Assembly (NCBI RefSeq): GCF_036884655.1
Contig: NC_088347.1
Span: 16,133,501-16,197,500, forward strand
DNA from: Musa acuminata AAA Group
Taxonomy: Eukaryota > Streptophyta > Magnoliopsida > Zingiberales > Musaceae
Reading direction: 5' to 3'
Length of the DNA: 64,000 nucleotides
Numbering within the stretch: the stretch's first letter is position 1; each line of letters starts with the position of its first letter. Shown here piece by piece: positions 8,923 through 20,472 of the stretch. The translations under genes and the position numbers were made by a program. The notes beneath the pieces were generated by a model. That model ran no database searches, had not been told where the DNA came from, and worked only from the letters and a program-made list of their open reading frames with translations.

Positions 8923-10638
8923 TATTGAATCTTGGATTTTGATGATGAAGTCAATTGTCATTTGTTATCTAATTCATATGTTGAGATAAGTGTGCAGGAT
9001 TAACTACGATGAAAGTAAGACATGCAGCAGGAGTTGCGCTGGAGTCAAGACTATGATCACGTTGGGAGTTCAAGAGTTCGACGGAAGTCCGTACGGTCGT
9101 CGGATGTTCTATGGGAACAAATCCGAGAAGTCTAGGAGCTTGCCAAAAGAAGCTCATTGGAACTCGCCAAGTGGATCGTCGCAAGTCCAGAAGTTTGCCG
9201 GAAGTCCGCTGGAGCATCACCGAGGGTTCATCAGATGATCGACAGAAGTTCGCCAGAAGCTCACCGGAAGAAGCGATTGACGCACCGAAGCAAGTTGCAG
9301 TAAATGTCTTAAGAAATATCATAGTTAGCATGATGATTAAGTTAGAAATGGGAGGTGATCCCATTAACTTAATCTTCGGGCAATTGGGCCCTTGACAGAC
9401 CCAAATTAGGCCGAATGGATCAGCCCATTCAAACCCATATTTCTTGGCCAGCGGTGGCACCGCCTGGGTCGGTAGTGGCACCGCCTGGGTCGGCGGTGGC
9501 ACCGCCCAGGGCTCAGTCTTCGAGCTAGGCTGGGCGGTGCAACCGCCCCTGACAGGTGGTGGAACCGCTTGAGCTCGGTCTCCGAGCTTTGCCAAGCGGT
9601 GTAACCGCCCCAGTTAAGCGGTGGCACTTTCTGGGCTCATTCTCCGAGTGAGACTGGGTGGTGCAACCGCCCCTGTCAAGCGGTGGCACCGCCAGAGCTC
9701 GGTCTTCGAGCTCTATCAGGCAGTTGTACCGCCCCAGTCAGGAGGTAGTACCGCCAGGACCCCGAAAATTCGGGAAAATACATTTTTGAGCTCCAAATTC
9801 AAACTAATTTGGGGCCTATATATACCCCGCCCTTTCCTGCATGAAAGGGCCCCGAAAATCCAATCTTACTCTGTGATTTTTAGAGCTCAAAAGTGTTGTA
9901 AAGGCTAGAAGATCTCCTCCCTCTTTTCTTCCAAGTTTTGATCTTTCAAGAGAGGAGAGAAAAGTTTGTAAGGGTTGTCTCCTAAGCCTGTCAAAAGGAG
10001 TGAAATTGTAAAAGGGTGGTTGGCCTTCGCCTATTGAAGGAAGGCCTCTAGTGGACGTCGGTGACCTCGTTGGTGGAGGAAGCCAAAAGTGGATGTAGGT
10101 CAAGATTGATTGAACCACTCTAAATCTCGGTTTGCATTTACATTGAGCATCTTATCTTTACTGCAAACCTCCTCAGTAGCTTACTGCCTTCTGCTCATTT
10201 ATGAACGTGTTTCATATTTAAGTATTTTTCGAATCGGCGTTAAGACAGAAATCTGTTTTATCGTACGAACATCATATTTCAGTTTGCGCTTACATTCTGA
10301 TTTCCATCATAACTGTAAACTATCTTTATATCTTTACTTTAACTACATCTTGCTTGATCACAAGTTAATGTGATTTACGAATCGGCTTTCATACCGAAAT
10401 TGCTTTTATCGTATGAACGTCGTATTCTAGTTTGCTATCACATTCTGTTGTCTATCTTAACTACAAACTGCCTCTATATATTTGCTTTAACTACATCACG
10501 CTTGATCACAAGTTAAAGGGATTTATGAATCAGCTTTCTTACCAAAATCGCTTTGATCGTACGAATGCAGTTTTAATCGTCGAAAGTTTTCCGCTGCACT
10601 AATTCACCTGCCCCCTCTTAATGCTCTTGATCCTAACA
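8923..10638 (+). mobile_element. Solo LTR of SIRE-like copia (B type)
   Basis: A 1,716 bp LTR starts TATTGAATCTTGG and ends GATCCTAACA. It is flanked by TACGA (8918-8922) and TAGGA (10639-10643), a 5-bp target duplication with one mismatch. The host gypsy LTR reads through correctly when one copy and the insert are removed. No internal sequence remains, so it arose by LTR-LTR recombination. It contains the GGCGGTG array (9446-9760), a TATATATA box (9817) and U5 repeats (10230-10575). Confidence 0.9.
9446..9760 (+). repeat. GGCGGTG/CACCGCC palindrome array (solo LTR)
   Basis: The perfect 15-bp unit GGCGGTGGCACCGCC is at 9492-9506, and similar units precede and follow it. It lies about 60 bp upstream of the TATA box at 9817. 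Confidence 0.85.
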
Positions 10639-10834
10639 TAGGAGTCCTATTATGAGTTAGGGTTTAGAAGACCTATAAATAGCCATGTATTCCTCCTCTT
10701 TTGATAAGTAATAGATGAATCTTTTCTACAACCTTTGAGCAGCAACATGGAGGGAGGAACCCCTATAGAGTTCCAAGGAGGCCGATCCCCTAAAGAGATC
10801 AACCCCAAGTTTAGAATCTGCAAGGGTTGTAACA

Positions 10835-12817
10835 CTAAGTTTGAGTTACGACTCAACGTTGACAACTATACTTGATGGTGCTCAAGGCAAGCGAGGCGCT
10901 TGGTAAAGGATGAGACCATGCAAGGTGGAATGAGTTGCTCAGTAACCGAAAGAGTTGTGCAAAGCTCATAGAGGTGAGGGGAATTGATAACTCGAAGAAT
11001 TCGGTACTCATGCATGGACTTATATGCGGATGATAGAATGTTCGCGGCCATCCCAAGGTGACCGAAACTCGGCGCCACAGAGCATTGGAACTTTCTCTTC
11101 GGCATATGAAGAATACGTCCCTAGGAGGCTAAAGTGTGCAGCGAGTTCAACATGTTACTAGGCCTTGAGTGGTGCAGTGGAAGTTGTATTGAAGTGGAGT
11201 CGCAATCTAACAAGTGTGTTTGTAGGAGGCAAAACAATGCATAGTTTGTTCAGCAAATTGGAGTAGTCCGAAGGGGATGGTGGTCTCCGAAACGAAGAGA
11301 GATATTGCTCCAACGGGATAGATATTCAGGAGGGATAAGTCCCAACTCTCCAGAGGGAGAATCATGTGCAACAGACCGCACATGTTGAGGAGTATCTCAA
11401 CAAACAATAACGCCATGAAGCTCAATGGACCAAGCAAGTGGCAAGGAGTCATCGCATGATCTCGCTTGAGAGAATGCATTGGTGGATGCATTGCGAGATC
11501 AAGTGGGAGAGCAATCCAAAGCAACACAAATGAAGGCACACTTGGAGTTGATATGGAGATCAAACTCGAGGGCTAACCCATGGAATGGTGGGCGTGAGGG
11601 CCACCATCAACTTAATGCAAAAACAAGGAGCAGAGCAACTTGGGTGTAACTTGGCGAAGTACCCAAGCTGCATGAAGGGAGCCAGCATAGAAGATGGAAC
11701 ATGGAGCGGAGGAATAGTGCTTTTCTTCGACAGAGGTCAAGGACATGAACTCTTACAGAGGCAAGAGCAAGATCATGTTATTCCATGGGTCCTTCATTCT
11801 AATGGAGCGAACTCATCTTACATGGTGCCAAAGATGAAGGGAGCTTCTGGGCATATACACTTTATCTCGGAGAAGCATTTGATGGAGGAACTAAGGTGAC
11901 TCAACTTGCGGAGGCGAATTTGGGTTCAGAATGCCTTGGCACAGGGCAAGAGGATGCGGAGACGAGTACTCTTGAAGAATATGTCATAGTGTTGCCAGTC
12001 AAGTTGCTAGGCAAGAAGTGGTGCATAGCAGAGATTGTGCTGGTAGGGTTAGAGGCCTAGGATCCAGACAATGGTACACCATTTTTAGCAAAGTCGATGG
12101 ACTTCGGGAGCTACTAGGCGACGGAATGTCCTAGAGCGATGCTTCATCTAGGTGTGACCTAAGAGTGGGTGGATGAAGGTCGATTGCCAAAGGAGCGAAC
12201 AAAATCGAAGGTGGAAGAGACCTTGCGATGTATTGGCAGAGGCCACACATGGAGGGATCACAATTCGAGTTCATCACACAAGGATCAGAATGCAATAGAG
12301 ATGTCACCAGGAGGCGACATGGTGCAGCAGATCGTGGTGGAACAGTTCGTGGCAATGCGATACACACGACATAGTCCCGTGAGGGACTAAATCATACGGA
12401 GGTATAATCGGGAGCTTTTGGGAGCTCCACTTTAGTGAACAACACAACGGTAAGAAGGGCTATGGATTCAAGGAGTGAAAGCTATGGTACCGCAAAGGCA
12501 GGTCTTCCGTACATGCATCGAATTTTACATCGGATGAAAGCTTTGGTCATCAGCATATGGGGGCTATGTTCCACCAAGGGAAAAGTTTGAATGCAAGTAC
12601 TAGTGATTCTCATGGGAGGGACTTGATCATGCAGAGGTATGATCGAAGCAGTTGGAGAGTTGGATTACTCCAGAACCTATATTCGCTTAAGGGAGCCCGG
12701 CAAGTCAGAGGACAAGGTCGAGTAAGCGAATATTGTTATCAAGGAAGCTAACGAGAGCAGAATTGGTGCAAACCCTACAATGTGATGGCAGAGGCCATGC
12801 ATGGGAGTTGCAGTGTG
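10835..12817 (+). other. Unclassified repeat-like DNA without a convincing gene
   Basis: This is about 2 kb of moderately balanced composition between the gypsy 1 LTR end and the truncated element C LTR. Short frames are present on both strands (for example 11207-11563 minus and 11585-11899 plus), but none shows a recognised motif. Two similar blocks, near 12200-12420 and 12600-12800, share GGCAGAGGCCA and ATCATNCNGAGGTATNATCG text, which suggests degenerate internal duplication. It may be the non-coding body of an unrecognised large retrotransposon derivative. That is inference. Confidence 0.4.
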
Positions 12818-13036
12818 TCGGTATTGTTCCAGTGGACTCCTGGCAAGCTCCTAGACTTTATGACAATATTCTTGGCGAGTTCCAACGAGCTTCTTTGGCA
12901 AGCTCCTCCTGGACTTCTTGGTCAATTCCGACTGAACTTCCGATGAATGTCTGGACTTCCAACGAACTCTCGAACTCCCAAGATTAGAACAAATAATTTA
13001 CCAATTGATTTCGTTATCAAAATTTGAGATTCAACA
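12818..13036 (-). repeat. Truncated 3' LTR of element C
   Basis: The inner LTR edge is at 13036 (family start TGTTGAATCTC on the minus strand). The fragment matches the part of the C 5' LTR near 40139-40300 and breaks off at about 12818 into unclassified DNA. A polypurine tract (complement of 13037-13050) adjoins it. Confidence 0.8.
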
Positions 13037-13980
13037 ATCTCCCCCTTTATGATCATGATAATCAATTGATGACGGAGTTAACCTTAACTCCCCCTAACTA
13101 TATGCCATTCTTGAGAAAAGATACTCTTGAATTCAAGCATCAAACTAATAAGTTATATTCTTAACAACATACAGATCATGATACTTATCATATTTTACTA
13201 ATTCAAAATAGGATACCACATGTATATATAAAAAAATGATATCAAGGCTTGACATCCATTTTCAAGGATAGTCAATTATTATTTTCAAGTATGATACGAA
13301 TTTTAAATATGAAATTTAGTAAGATGACAAAGATAGCAATTCATCATTCCATGGCAAGATATCAATTGTAAATAGCAAGTTGAGTTCATGATATCTTATC
13401 ATAATGAAAGACATTTATCAAGCATTCATGAAACATTTTAAATATCTATAATACATTTTAATGTGTTTCAAGCATTTACGACAAGATACATTTTATACAT
13501 TTGTCTCAAACATTCAATTTGTCATCAATTTACCATATTTCTCCTCCTTTGTCATTAACAAAAAGGAGAAGGGATTTATGAAAAGGATCAAGATATCTAT
13601 GTGAAATCAAATCGCCATTCTTGCAAGTAATCATTACACACTAAAAATTCATAAAATTCATCTTTCATGAGTTGAGTAAAACTTCATAAATCAAAACCGT
13701 TTCTCATTAAAAATTCACAAAAGTGAAATCCGTGAGAGATGCATTTGTCAATGAATTCGATGAGTGAAGAAACTAAGTGTCTCAAAAATCATTAAGTTTG
13801 TATGAAAAAACTTTTGATACCTAGTAGATTGATATGCTGGATTTCATGAAAGCCTTATATACGAAATGAAATAATTTTATGAAGCCCTTTTTTAAAAAAA
13901 TCGAGAAAGTCCTGAAAAGAATAATAACAAACTCATGCATTCAGATAATTTAACATCCCTAAATCTCTTCTAATAAAATC
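13037..13980 (-). other. Element C 3' non-coding region
   Basis: About 940 bp of AT-rich DNA lies between the RNase H end and the polypurine tract, without a usable frame. It is rich in ATGATA/TATCAT words and corresponds to 55690-56985 in element G. Confidence 0.7.
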
Positions 13981-13983
13981 AAA

Positions 13984-15042
13984 TTATTCTTCATTTAAAT
14001 ATTGTATAAAGATATCGGCTAATTGATGTTTCGTATCAATAAACTCTAAAGATATGTCATGGTTATTAACATGATCTCTTATGAAATGATACCTAATGTT
14101 AATATGTTTAGTTCTAGAGTGTTGAATATGATTTTTTGTTAAACATATTGCACTCGTATTATCACTAATATATTTTTCATCCATACAATTGGTGCACAAC
14201 ATGCACTCGCCGCTATGTATTCGTCTTTGGTTGTAGATAGTGTAACTAAGTTTTGTTTCTCAGAAGACAAAGAGACAAGTGCATGACCGAAGAATTGACT
14301 TGTTTCGGATGTGTTTTTTCTATCTATTCTACATCCAGTAAAATTCGCATCATCGTAAGCAATTAGTTCAAAGTTTTTAGATTTTGAATACCATAATCCT
14401 AGATTAGTGGTTCTTTTAAGATATCTAAGAATTCTTTTGACTACTTTAAGATGAGATATCTTAGGATTAGATTGAAACCTAGCACAAAGTCCTACACTAA
14501 ATATGATATCCGGTCTAGTTATGGTGAGATATAGTAAACTTCCTATTATACCCCTATAAATTTTTTGATCAAAGCTTTCCCCACTATCGTCAATGTCTAA
14601 CTTAGTGGAGGTACTCATAGGAGTATTGATAGCCTTTGAACTATCCATATTAAATCGTTTTAGTAAGTCTAATGCATATTTTGTTTGACTAAGAAAAATA
14701 CTATCACTAAGTTGTTTGATTTGTAAGCCCAAAAAGAAAGTTAGTTTACCCATTAAACTCATTTTAAACTCTTGACTCATACTCTTAGCAAATGATTCGC
14801 ATAAGAATTCATTTGTAGAACCAAAAATAATATCATTAACATAAATTTGAACAACAAGAAAATTATTTTCAAAATTTTTAATAAACAATGTAGTATCGAC
14901 ATTGAATTTAGAGAAATTATTTTGGATAAGAAAGGAGCTAAGTCTCTCATACCAAGCACTTGGGACTTGTTTTAATCCATAGAGAGCTTTAGTAAATTTA
15001 AACACATGATTCGAAAAATTATCATTCTCAAATCTGGGAGGT
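13984..15042 (-). pseudogene. Element C reverse transcriptase/RNase H (C-terminal part)
   Basis: The frame from 15005 reads FTKALYGLKQVPSAWYERL, then QIYVNDIIFGSTNEFLCESF and FFLGLQIKQ, followed by YRGIIGSLLYLTITRPDI and the RNase H end (LVTLSTTKDEYIAASACC and IQHSRTKHINIRYHFIRDH). This is the SIRE-like copia order. The catalytic YVDD is changed to YVND, which should abolish polymerisation. The end is scrambled after ASACC, and the 13984-14202 frame carries the tail. The upstream half lies at 19895-20472, beyond inserted gypsy 2. Matching text in G is at 54560-55690. Confidence 0.85.
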
Positions 15043-15045
15043 TGT

Positions 15046-15439
15046 TGTTAGGACTCTAGCTCGGAGAGTCCTAATTGAGAGGGACATTTATGTAAAACCT
15101 ACCTAAGTTAACCCCTATTAAAGAGATGAAGAGACCAGCTAGGGTTAGGAGGTTGTTTCTTAGAGAAGAATTAGGAGTTGTAAAGGAATAGGAGTCTTGA
15201 GTAGGAGTCCTATTAGGAGTTGGTTAGAAGTAGGAGTCTTGAGTAGGAGTCCTATTAGGAGTTAGGGTTTAGAAGCCCTATAAATAGTCATGTATTCCTC
15301 CTCTTTTCATAAGTAATAGATGAATCTTTTCTGCAACCTTTGAGTAGCAACTTGGAGGGAGGAACCCCTATAGAGTTCCAAGGAGGCCGATCCCCTAAAG
15401 AGATCAACCCCAAGTTTAGAATCTGCAAGGGTTCTAACA
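15046..15439 (+). repeat. 5' LTR of gypsy 2
   Basis: It runs from TGTTAGGACTC to GGTTCTAACA over 394 bp. It contains two AGGAGTCTTGAGTAGGAGT-like repeats and a TATAAATA box at 15279-15286. Confidence 0.9.
15279..15286 (+). promoter_or_regulatory. LTR TATA box (gypsy 2)
   Basis: TATAAATA lies 160 bp before the LTR end. The same box is in the 3' LTR at 19734-19741. Confidence 0.65.
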
Positions 15440-15441
15440 CC

Positions 15442-15453
15442 TAGTATCAGAGC
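15442..15453 (+). other. Primer-binding site, gypsy 2
   Basis: TAGTATCAGAGC lies 2 nt after the LTR and differs at one base from the initiator tRNA-Met complement TGGTATCAGAGC. Confidence 0.8.
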
Positions 15454-16771
15454 AATGTTCTTGACGTCTCCCTGCCCTTCCACAGCCATCCATCAACCCT
15501 CCACAACCGCCCAAAGCAATTCCCACAATTGCTTAAGAGATCGTTGCCAAATTCCGCCGTCATCTCCACCACCACGGATCATCCTTTGATCTCCCCGTGA
15601 ATTGCAACAGGTTCTGGATTTCTACCTTACTGCTGCTGTAATTTAGTTATCCTTATTTGAAAATCCCAAAAAAATTATTCCTATATTGCTTCATAAACTT
15701 TTCATCATAAAGTTTTCATATCTACGACGAAAGATACATTGCAGAATTCCAACCGTATAGCACCGTATGTTTGATCTTGCTACTGTGTTTTTTCTATCCA
15801 AATCTCTACGAAATTTTTATGACATCTTTAAAATTTCCTAACAGTAGATTTCATTTGGTTTTGTCTAAAAATTCTCAATATAAACCATTGATATTTTACG
15901 TCTAATCTGCTATACTTAAAAATCTGCACTGTAAAATTTCAACCGCATAGCACTGTTTATTTGATCTTGATACTACGTTGTTTCTATCCAAATCTCTACG
16001 AAATTTTTATGATAGCTTTGACACTTCCTAACAGTGGAATTTCATTTAGTTTCATCAAAAAATTCTCAATATAAACCACTGATCTTTTACGTCCAATCTG
16101 CTATACTTAAAAATCTGTGCTGCTGAAAATTTCAGCCGCATATTGTTGCCTTAACCCATCTATTTGCAATCTTTTTTCAATGAAATTTCTTATACACTTC
16201 ATAGATCATCTTGGCTTCCATCTATGATTAATCTATTAAGAAATTTATCTCTAAAAATGATTTTGTGTTGCTGCAAATTTTCGTCGTAACCCATTGAAAT
16301 TTCTCGACGAGAATTCTACAATCGTAACTTGCACCAATTTCCTTGCTGTTATACTGCTGAAATTTTCTTGATTAAATTAGATATCATTGCTGTCATATAA
16401 ACTGTGATTTTACTATCAATTCCCTCCTTAATTCTCTCAAGTTTTTGGTAGAAATTACATCGAGAAACCGTTGTTTCTTCGACGATAATTCTACTCTTAC
16501 AAGATAGCACATACTTGTTGCAACTTCCGCTTATTTCTATCAAACCATTGCTACCATCTACCACAGATCAAAAACTTTCATCTACAGCCCTAAAACTCCA
16601 CCAAACCACACCCTCAAACTGCACCCAAAATAGCCACAAAACAAGCCTAAACCGTAGCCTACATCCACCGATCTACCAACCCTTTCGACCATCACCTCTC
16701 TCAACCAATACATGTCTTTAACCCGATAACAAAATAGAGATCTTAACATCACAGATTTGGTAGCATATACT
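15454..16771 (+). repeat. Gypsy 2 leader with about 185 bp tandem repeats
   Basis: This untranslated stretch between the PBS and gag holds blocks starting near 15738, 15925 and 16108 that repeat the text TTTCTATCCAAATCTCTACG, TTCTCAATATAAACC and CTGCTATACTTAAAAATCTG. There are two full units and one partial unit. No coding frame is convincing. Confidence 0.7.
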
Positions 16772-19402
16772 ATGGCATATGAGGAGGTAATCAATGCTAA
16801 ATTTGAAGCCTTCGAGGCGCAAATAGAGGATAAGATTTGGACGCTCTTTACCGAACTCAGATTGAGCTGACCACTAATCCTGAAGAAATCACATCAAGGA
16901 GAGAGCTTTGCCCAATCGCACCAAGCCCAAAGATATGACTTCCAAGAGAGGGGAAGCTCTATAACCAATCCTAACTATCCATGCATGAGAGTGGATTTCC
17001 CTAGATGGGAAGAAGGAGACCCAATTGGTTGGATCTCGCGCGCGAAGAGATATTTTCGGTACCATAAAACCGCGGATGCATCTATGGTGAAAATTGCAGA
17101 TATACATCTTAAAGGAGATGCTATACAGTGGTTTGACTGGTTTGAACATACTTATAGAGTCCTTTCATGGCAACAATTCAAAGAAGGACTGCTGATCCGC
17201 TTCAGACCAACCGATTACGAGAATATTGACGGACAACTAGCAAAGATCCGACAAACCTCCACCATTCAGGAGTACCAAACCAGGTTTGAAAGGTCATCTA
17301 ATCAAACTCATGATTGGTCTCAAAAATAGCTATTGAGGACCTTTATTGAGGGCTTGAAGCTGGAGATCCGAGGAGAAGTTAAAGCGCGACAACCGTATAC
17401 ACTTATGGCAGCCATCTCTTTCGCACGACATCAAGAGGAGCAATTGAACCATGAAGCTCGGAGGACTAGGGTCGCTCCTCAACCAGTAATATTGAAGCCC
17501 TCAGCCCCCCCTATTGTCGACCAAGTCCCTACACCAAAGAGGTTAACAAGAGAAGAGCTTCGGGAGCGATATGCGAAGGGGTTATGTTGGCATTGCGACG
17601 AGCCATGGAGCCGTGAGCATCGCTGTAAGAAAGGGAGACTTCTTATGATTAAACCAGTAGAAGAAGAGCTCATTGAATATCCAGAAGAGAGCTTTGAACA
17701 TAAAAAAGAAGATGCAGAAGAAGAGCCACAACCGACCGAAGTTACGGTACATGCACTAGCCGGTTACTCAAACCCGCAAACGATGAAAGTTTGAGGCCTT
17801 CTCAAACAACAACCGATCACTATTCTCATCGACACGGGCAGTGCTAATAACTTCTTAAACAGTAAGGTTGCTGTCCAAATGAACTTACCTATTGAGAATT
17901 GCAGTAGGTTTGTCATTAAGGTCGCCAACGGACGGATTTTGAAGTGTGATCGTAGGTGCCCGCAAGTGAAACTGTTGCTGCTGGACTAAGAGATAATTGC
18001 AGATTTCTTCCTCCTCCCTCTTGATGATCATGAGGCCATGCACAGAATTGAATTGTTGATGACATTAAGTGATGTTTTCTGGAATTTTATGAAACTAATT
18101 ATGAAATTTTATAGTAAGGGAAAACAGGTGATACTGCACAGGAAATGTGGGAGCGACGTAACAACGATTTGCACACAACAAATGGAGAAGATTTTGCATA
18201 AAGTATGCAGCAGCTTTTTGGTACAACTTGAGTAGCAAACTAAGGGAGAGCCAACAGAATTTGAAGATCCAAATCTCCTTCCTTTGCTTGCTGAATTTTT
18301 AGATATATTTGATGAACCGCGCAGCCTACCTCTTACTCGTCGGTTTGATCATTATATAACGATTCTTCTAGACAAATGTCCAGCAAATACTCAGCCATAT
18401 CAGTATCCACATCTCCAGAAGGATGAAATAGAAAGGATTGTAAAAGAGATGCTCAAAACATGAGTTATTTGGCCAAGTTGCTACCCCTACTCTTCACTAG
18501 TGCTCCTCGTACGAAAGAAGGATGGAACATGGCGATTGTGTATTGATTACCGAGCTCTCAATGACATAAGCGTCAAGGACAAATACCCTATTCCAATAGT
18601 AGATGAATTGCTAGATGAAAGGGAGCACAAATCTTCACAAAGCTGGACCTTTGATCCGGGTATCATCAAATACGAGTGTGCGAAGAAGACATACCGAAAA
18701 CCAACTTTTGAACACACAACAACCACTACAAATTTTTGCTTTCTTCAACAGAAGGTGAAATATCTTAGGCATATCATATCAGAGGAAAGTGTAGCAGTGG
18801 ACCCCTCCAAAATAGAAGCAATGCAGAACTGGCCGACCCCGAGGAACATAAAATTACTGCATGGATTTCTGGGTTTAACAGGCTACTACCGCAAGTTCAT
18901 GAAATACTATGGAAAGATCAGTGCACCACTTACTTCCTTACTAAAAAAAGATGTCTTCCAATGGTCGGACAAAGCCTCCGCTGCCTTCAACAAACTTAAG
19001 GTAGCCATGACGACGACGCCGGGGCTAGCACTACCAGATTTCAGTCGACCCTTCATTATTGAGGTCGGCGCATTTGGAGTCAGAATCGGAGTCATTCTCA
19101 TGCAAGATGGTCGACCACTCGCATATACTAGCAAGGCATTGTTTCCCTCCCATCAAAATATGTTAATATATGATAAGGAGATGCTCGCCATTGTGCACGC
19201 AGCAACGAGATGGAGACCCTACTTGATCGGTCGACAATTTCAAATTAAAATCGACCATAAAAGCCTCAATTTCAAATTAAAATCGACTATCCAAGGAGAA
19301 CTCCAGACCCAGCCAAGTACCATTATTGATCGACGGATCGTGACGCGACGACGACGACCCACTACTAAAGTGCTAATACAATGGGTGAACCTACCAACAT
19401 AA
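16772..19402 (+). pseudogene. Gypsy 2 polyprotein (gag-protease-RT-RNase H), one frame with stops
   Basis: From ATG 16772 (MAYEEVINAKFEAFEAQ) a single frame runs to 19402, interrupted by stops near 16868, 17327, 17792, 17987, 18233 and 18460. Gag shows MRVDFPRWEEGDPIGWISRA, DAIQWFDWFEHTYR and a zinc finger CWHCDEPWSREHRC. The protease is intact at its motif, ILIDTGSANNFLNSK. RT begins LCIDYRALNDISVKDKYPIP and then enters the frame-shifted, deleted stretch shared with gypsy 1, losing the catalytic loop. LHGFLGLTGYYRKF and RNase H text follow, truncated after DHKSLN. Integrase is absent and the frame jumps to RRRRPTTKVLIQWVNLPT. Confidence 0.85.
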
Positions 19403-19485
19403 GATGCCACTTGGGAGAACTATGACGACTTGAAGATCAAATTCCCAAAATTCATGAATCATCAGCCTCGAGGACAAAGCTGATT
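19403..19485 (+). pseudogene. Gypsy 2 chromodomain-like C-terminus
   Basis: After the TAA at about 19400 the same frame continues DATWENYDDLKIKFPKFMNH up to the polypurine tract. With the preceding KVLIQWVNLPT it resembles the C-terminal chromodomain-type module that follows integrase in plant chromoviruses. Assignment rests on a short match. Confidence 0.55.
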
Positions 19486-19500
19486 TGAAGAGGGCGGGTC

Positions 19501-19894
19501 AGTTAGGACTCTAGCTTGGAGAGTCCTAATTGAGAAGGACATTCATGTAAAACCTACCTAAGCTAACCCCTATTAAAGAGATGAAGAGGCTGGCTAGGGT
19601 TAGGAGGTTGTATCTTAGAGAAGAATTAGGAGTTGTAAAGGAATAGGAGTCTTGAGTAGAAGTCCTATTAGGAGTTGGTTAGAAGTAGGAGTCTTGAGTA
19701 GGAGTCCCATTAGGAGTTAGGGTTTAGAAGCCCTATAAATAGTCATGTATTCCTCCTCTTTTCATAAGCAATAGATGAATCTTTTCTGCAGCCTTTGAGC
19801 AGCAACTTGGAGGGAGGAACCCCTATAGAGTTCCAAGGAGGCAGATCCCCTAAAGAGATAAACCCCAAGTTTAGAATCTGCAAGGGTTCTAACA
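19501..19894 (+). repeat. 3' LTR of gypsy 2
   Basis: This 394 bp LTR starts AGTTAGGACTC (first base mutated) and ends GGTTCTAACA. It is about 96% identical to the 5' LTR by hand alignment, mostly transitions. Confidence 0.9.
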
Positions 19895-20472
19895 ATTGTT
19901 CAACATAAACTTCTTTGGAAATAAAGCTATTAAGACAAGTACTTTTGACATCCTTATGGCTTCTAATCGTGCCACAGAAGTGAAGGTTTCGTCATAATCG
20001 ATACCTTTTGCTTGGTTGAAACCCTTGGCCACTAATCTAGCCTTGTTTCTAACCACAACACTAAATTCATCTTGCTTGTTTCTAAAAATCCATTTAGTAC
20101 CAATAACTAAATAGTCAATTGGCCTCAAAACAAGCTTCCATAACTCATTTCTCTCAAATTGGTTCGACTCTTCTTACATTGCGATAACCCGTGAATCATG
20201 TTTCAAGGCCTCGTCAATGCATTTAGGTTCAATTTGAGAAAGAAAAGTTGCGTTGGTATAAAAATTTTTAACAGAAGAATGATTTTGAACCCCTTTTGAT
20301 GTGTCTCCTATGATTAGCTCCTTAGGATGAGCATCTATATACTTCCATTAATTGGGTAAGGATGTTTCGGAAGAAGATGTATCCAAGATGCTAGTTAGAG
20401 GAGAGAGTTCATTTAAATTCAAAGCATCAAAATTAAGATCATCATCAAACTCATTTTTTTAAGTTCGAAAAC
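19895..20472 (-). pseudogene. Element C reverse transcriptase N-terminal part
   Basis: On the minus strand the frame from 20128 reads DYLVIGTKWIFRNKQDEF, VVVRNKARLVAKGFNQAKG and DETFTSVARLEAIR, the start of copia RT. About 50 nt that should encode the stretch before DVKS is missing. The following DNA reads DVKSTCLNSFISKEVYVEQ only in another frame, so there is a small deletion plus frameshift just before the gypsy 2 insertion site. Upstream (20150-20466) is the degraded integrase-RT linker with stops. Confidence 0.8.

Larger units (their letters stand above)
6275..10834 (+). mobile_element. Gypsy element 1 (eroded Ty3/gypsy)
   Basis: It consists of 90 bp of LTR end (6275-6364), a broken polyprotein (6365-8715), a polypurine tract (GAAGAGGGCGGG, 8706-8717) and a 3' LTR split by a solo LTR. 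It belongs to the same family as gypsy element 2. The left part of its 5' LTR, the PBS and most of gag are gone: the LTR end is joined directly to the zinc-finger region, so this copy could not be reverse transcribed now. The 5-bp target duplication cannot be tested because the left end is lost. Confidence 0.85.
8720..10834 (+). repeat. 3' LTR of gypsy 1, split by a solo LTR
   Basis: The two parts 8720-8922 and 10644-10834 together give 394 bp, the same length as both LTRs of gypsy 2. The start is TATTGGGACTC (family TGTTAGGACTC) and the end is GGTTGTAACA. Bases 8923-10643 are the inserted copia solo LTR plus one target-site copy. Confidence 0.85.
15046..19894 (+). mobile_element. Gypsy element 2: full-length Ty3/gypsy, non-autonomous
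   Basis: It is 4,849 bp with two 394 bp LTRs, a PBS, a leader, one collinear broken polyprotein, a polypurine tract (GAAGAGGGCGGG, 19487-19498) and flanking GTTGT (15041-15045) and ATTGT (19895-19899). The target is the RT gene of element C, which is continuous across the insertion. The LTRs differ at 16 of 394 positions by hand count (about 4%). Integrase and the RT catalytic loop are missing, so it must have moved with help from another element or lost these parts later. Confidence 0.9.

Noticed and set aside
11207..11899. Frames of 118 (minus) and 104 (plus) codons in the unclassified region
   Set aside because: No recognisable motif, no neighbouring gene signals, and they face each other in repeat-like DNA. 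Not called as genes.
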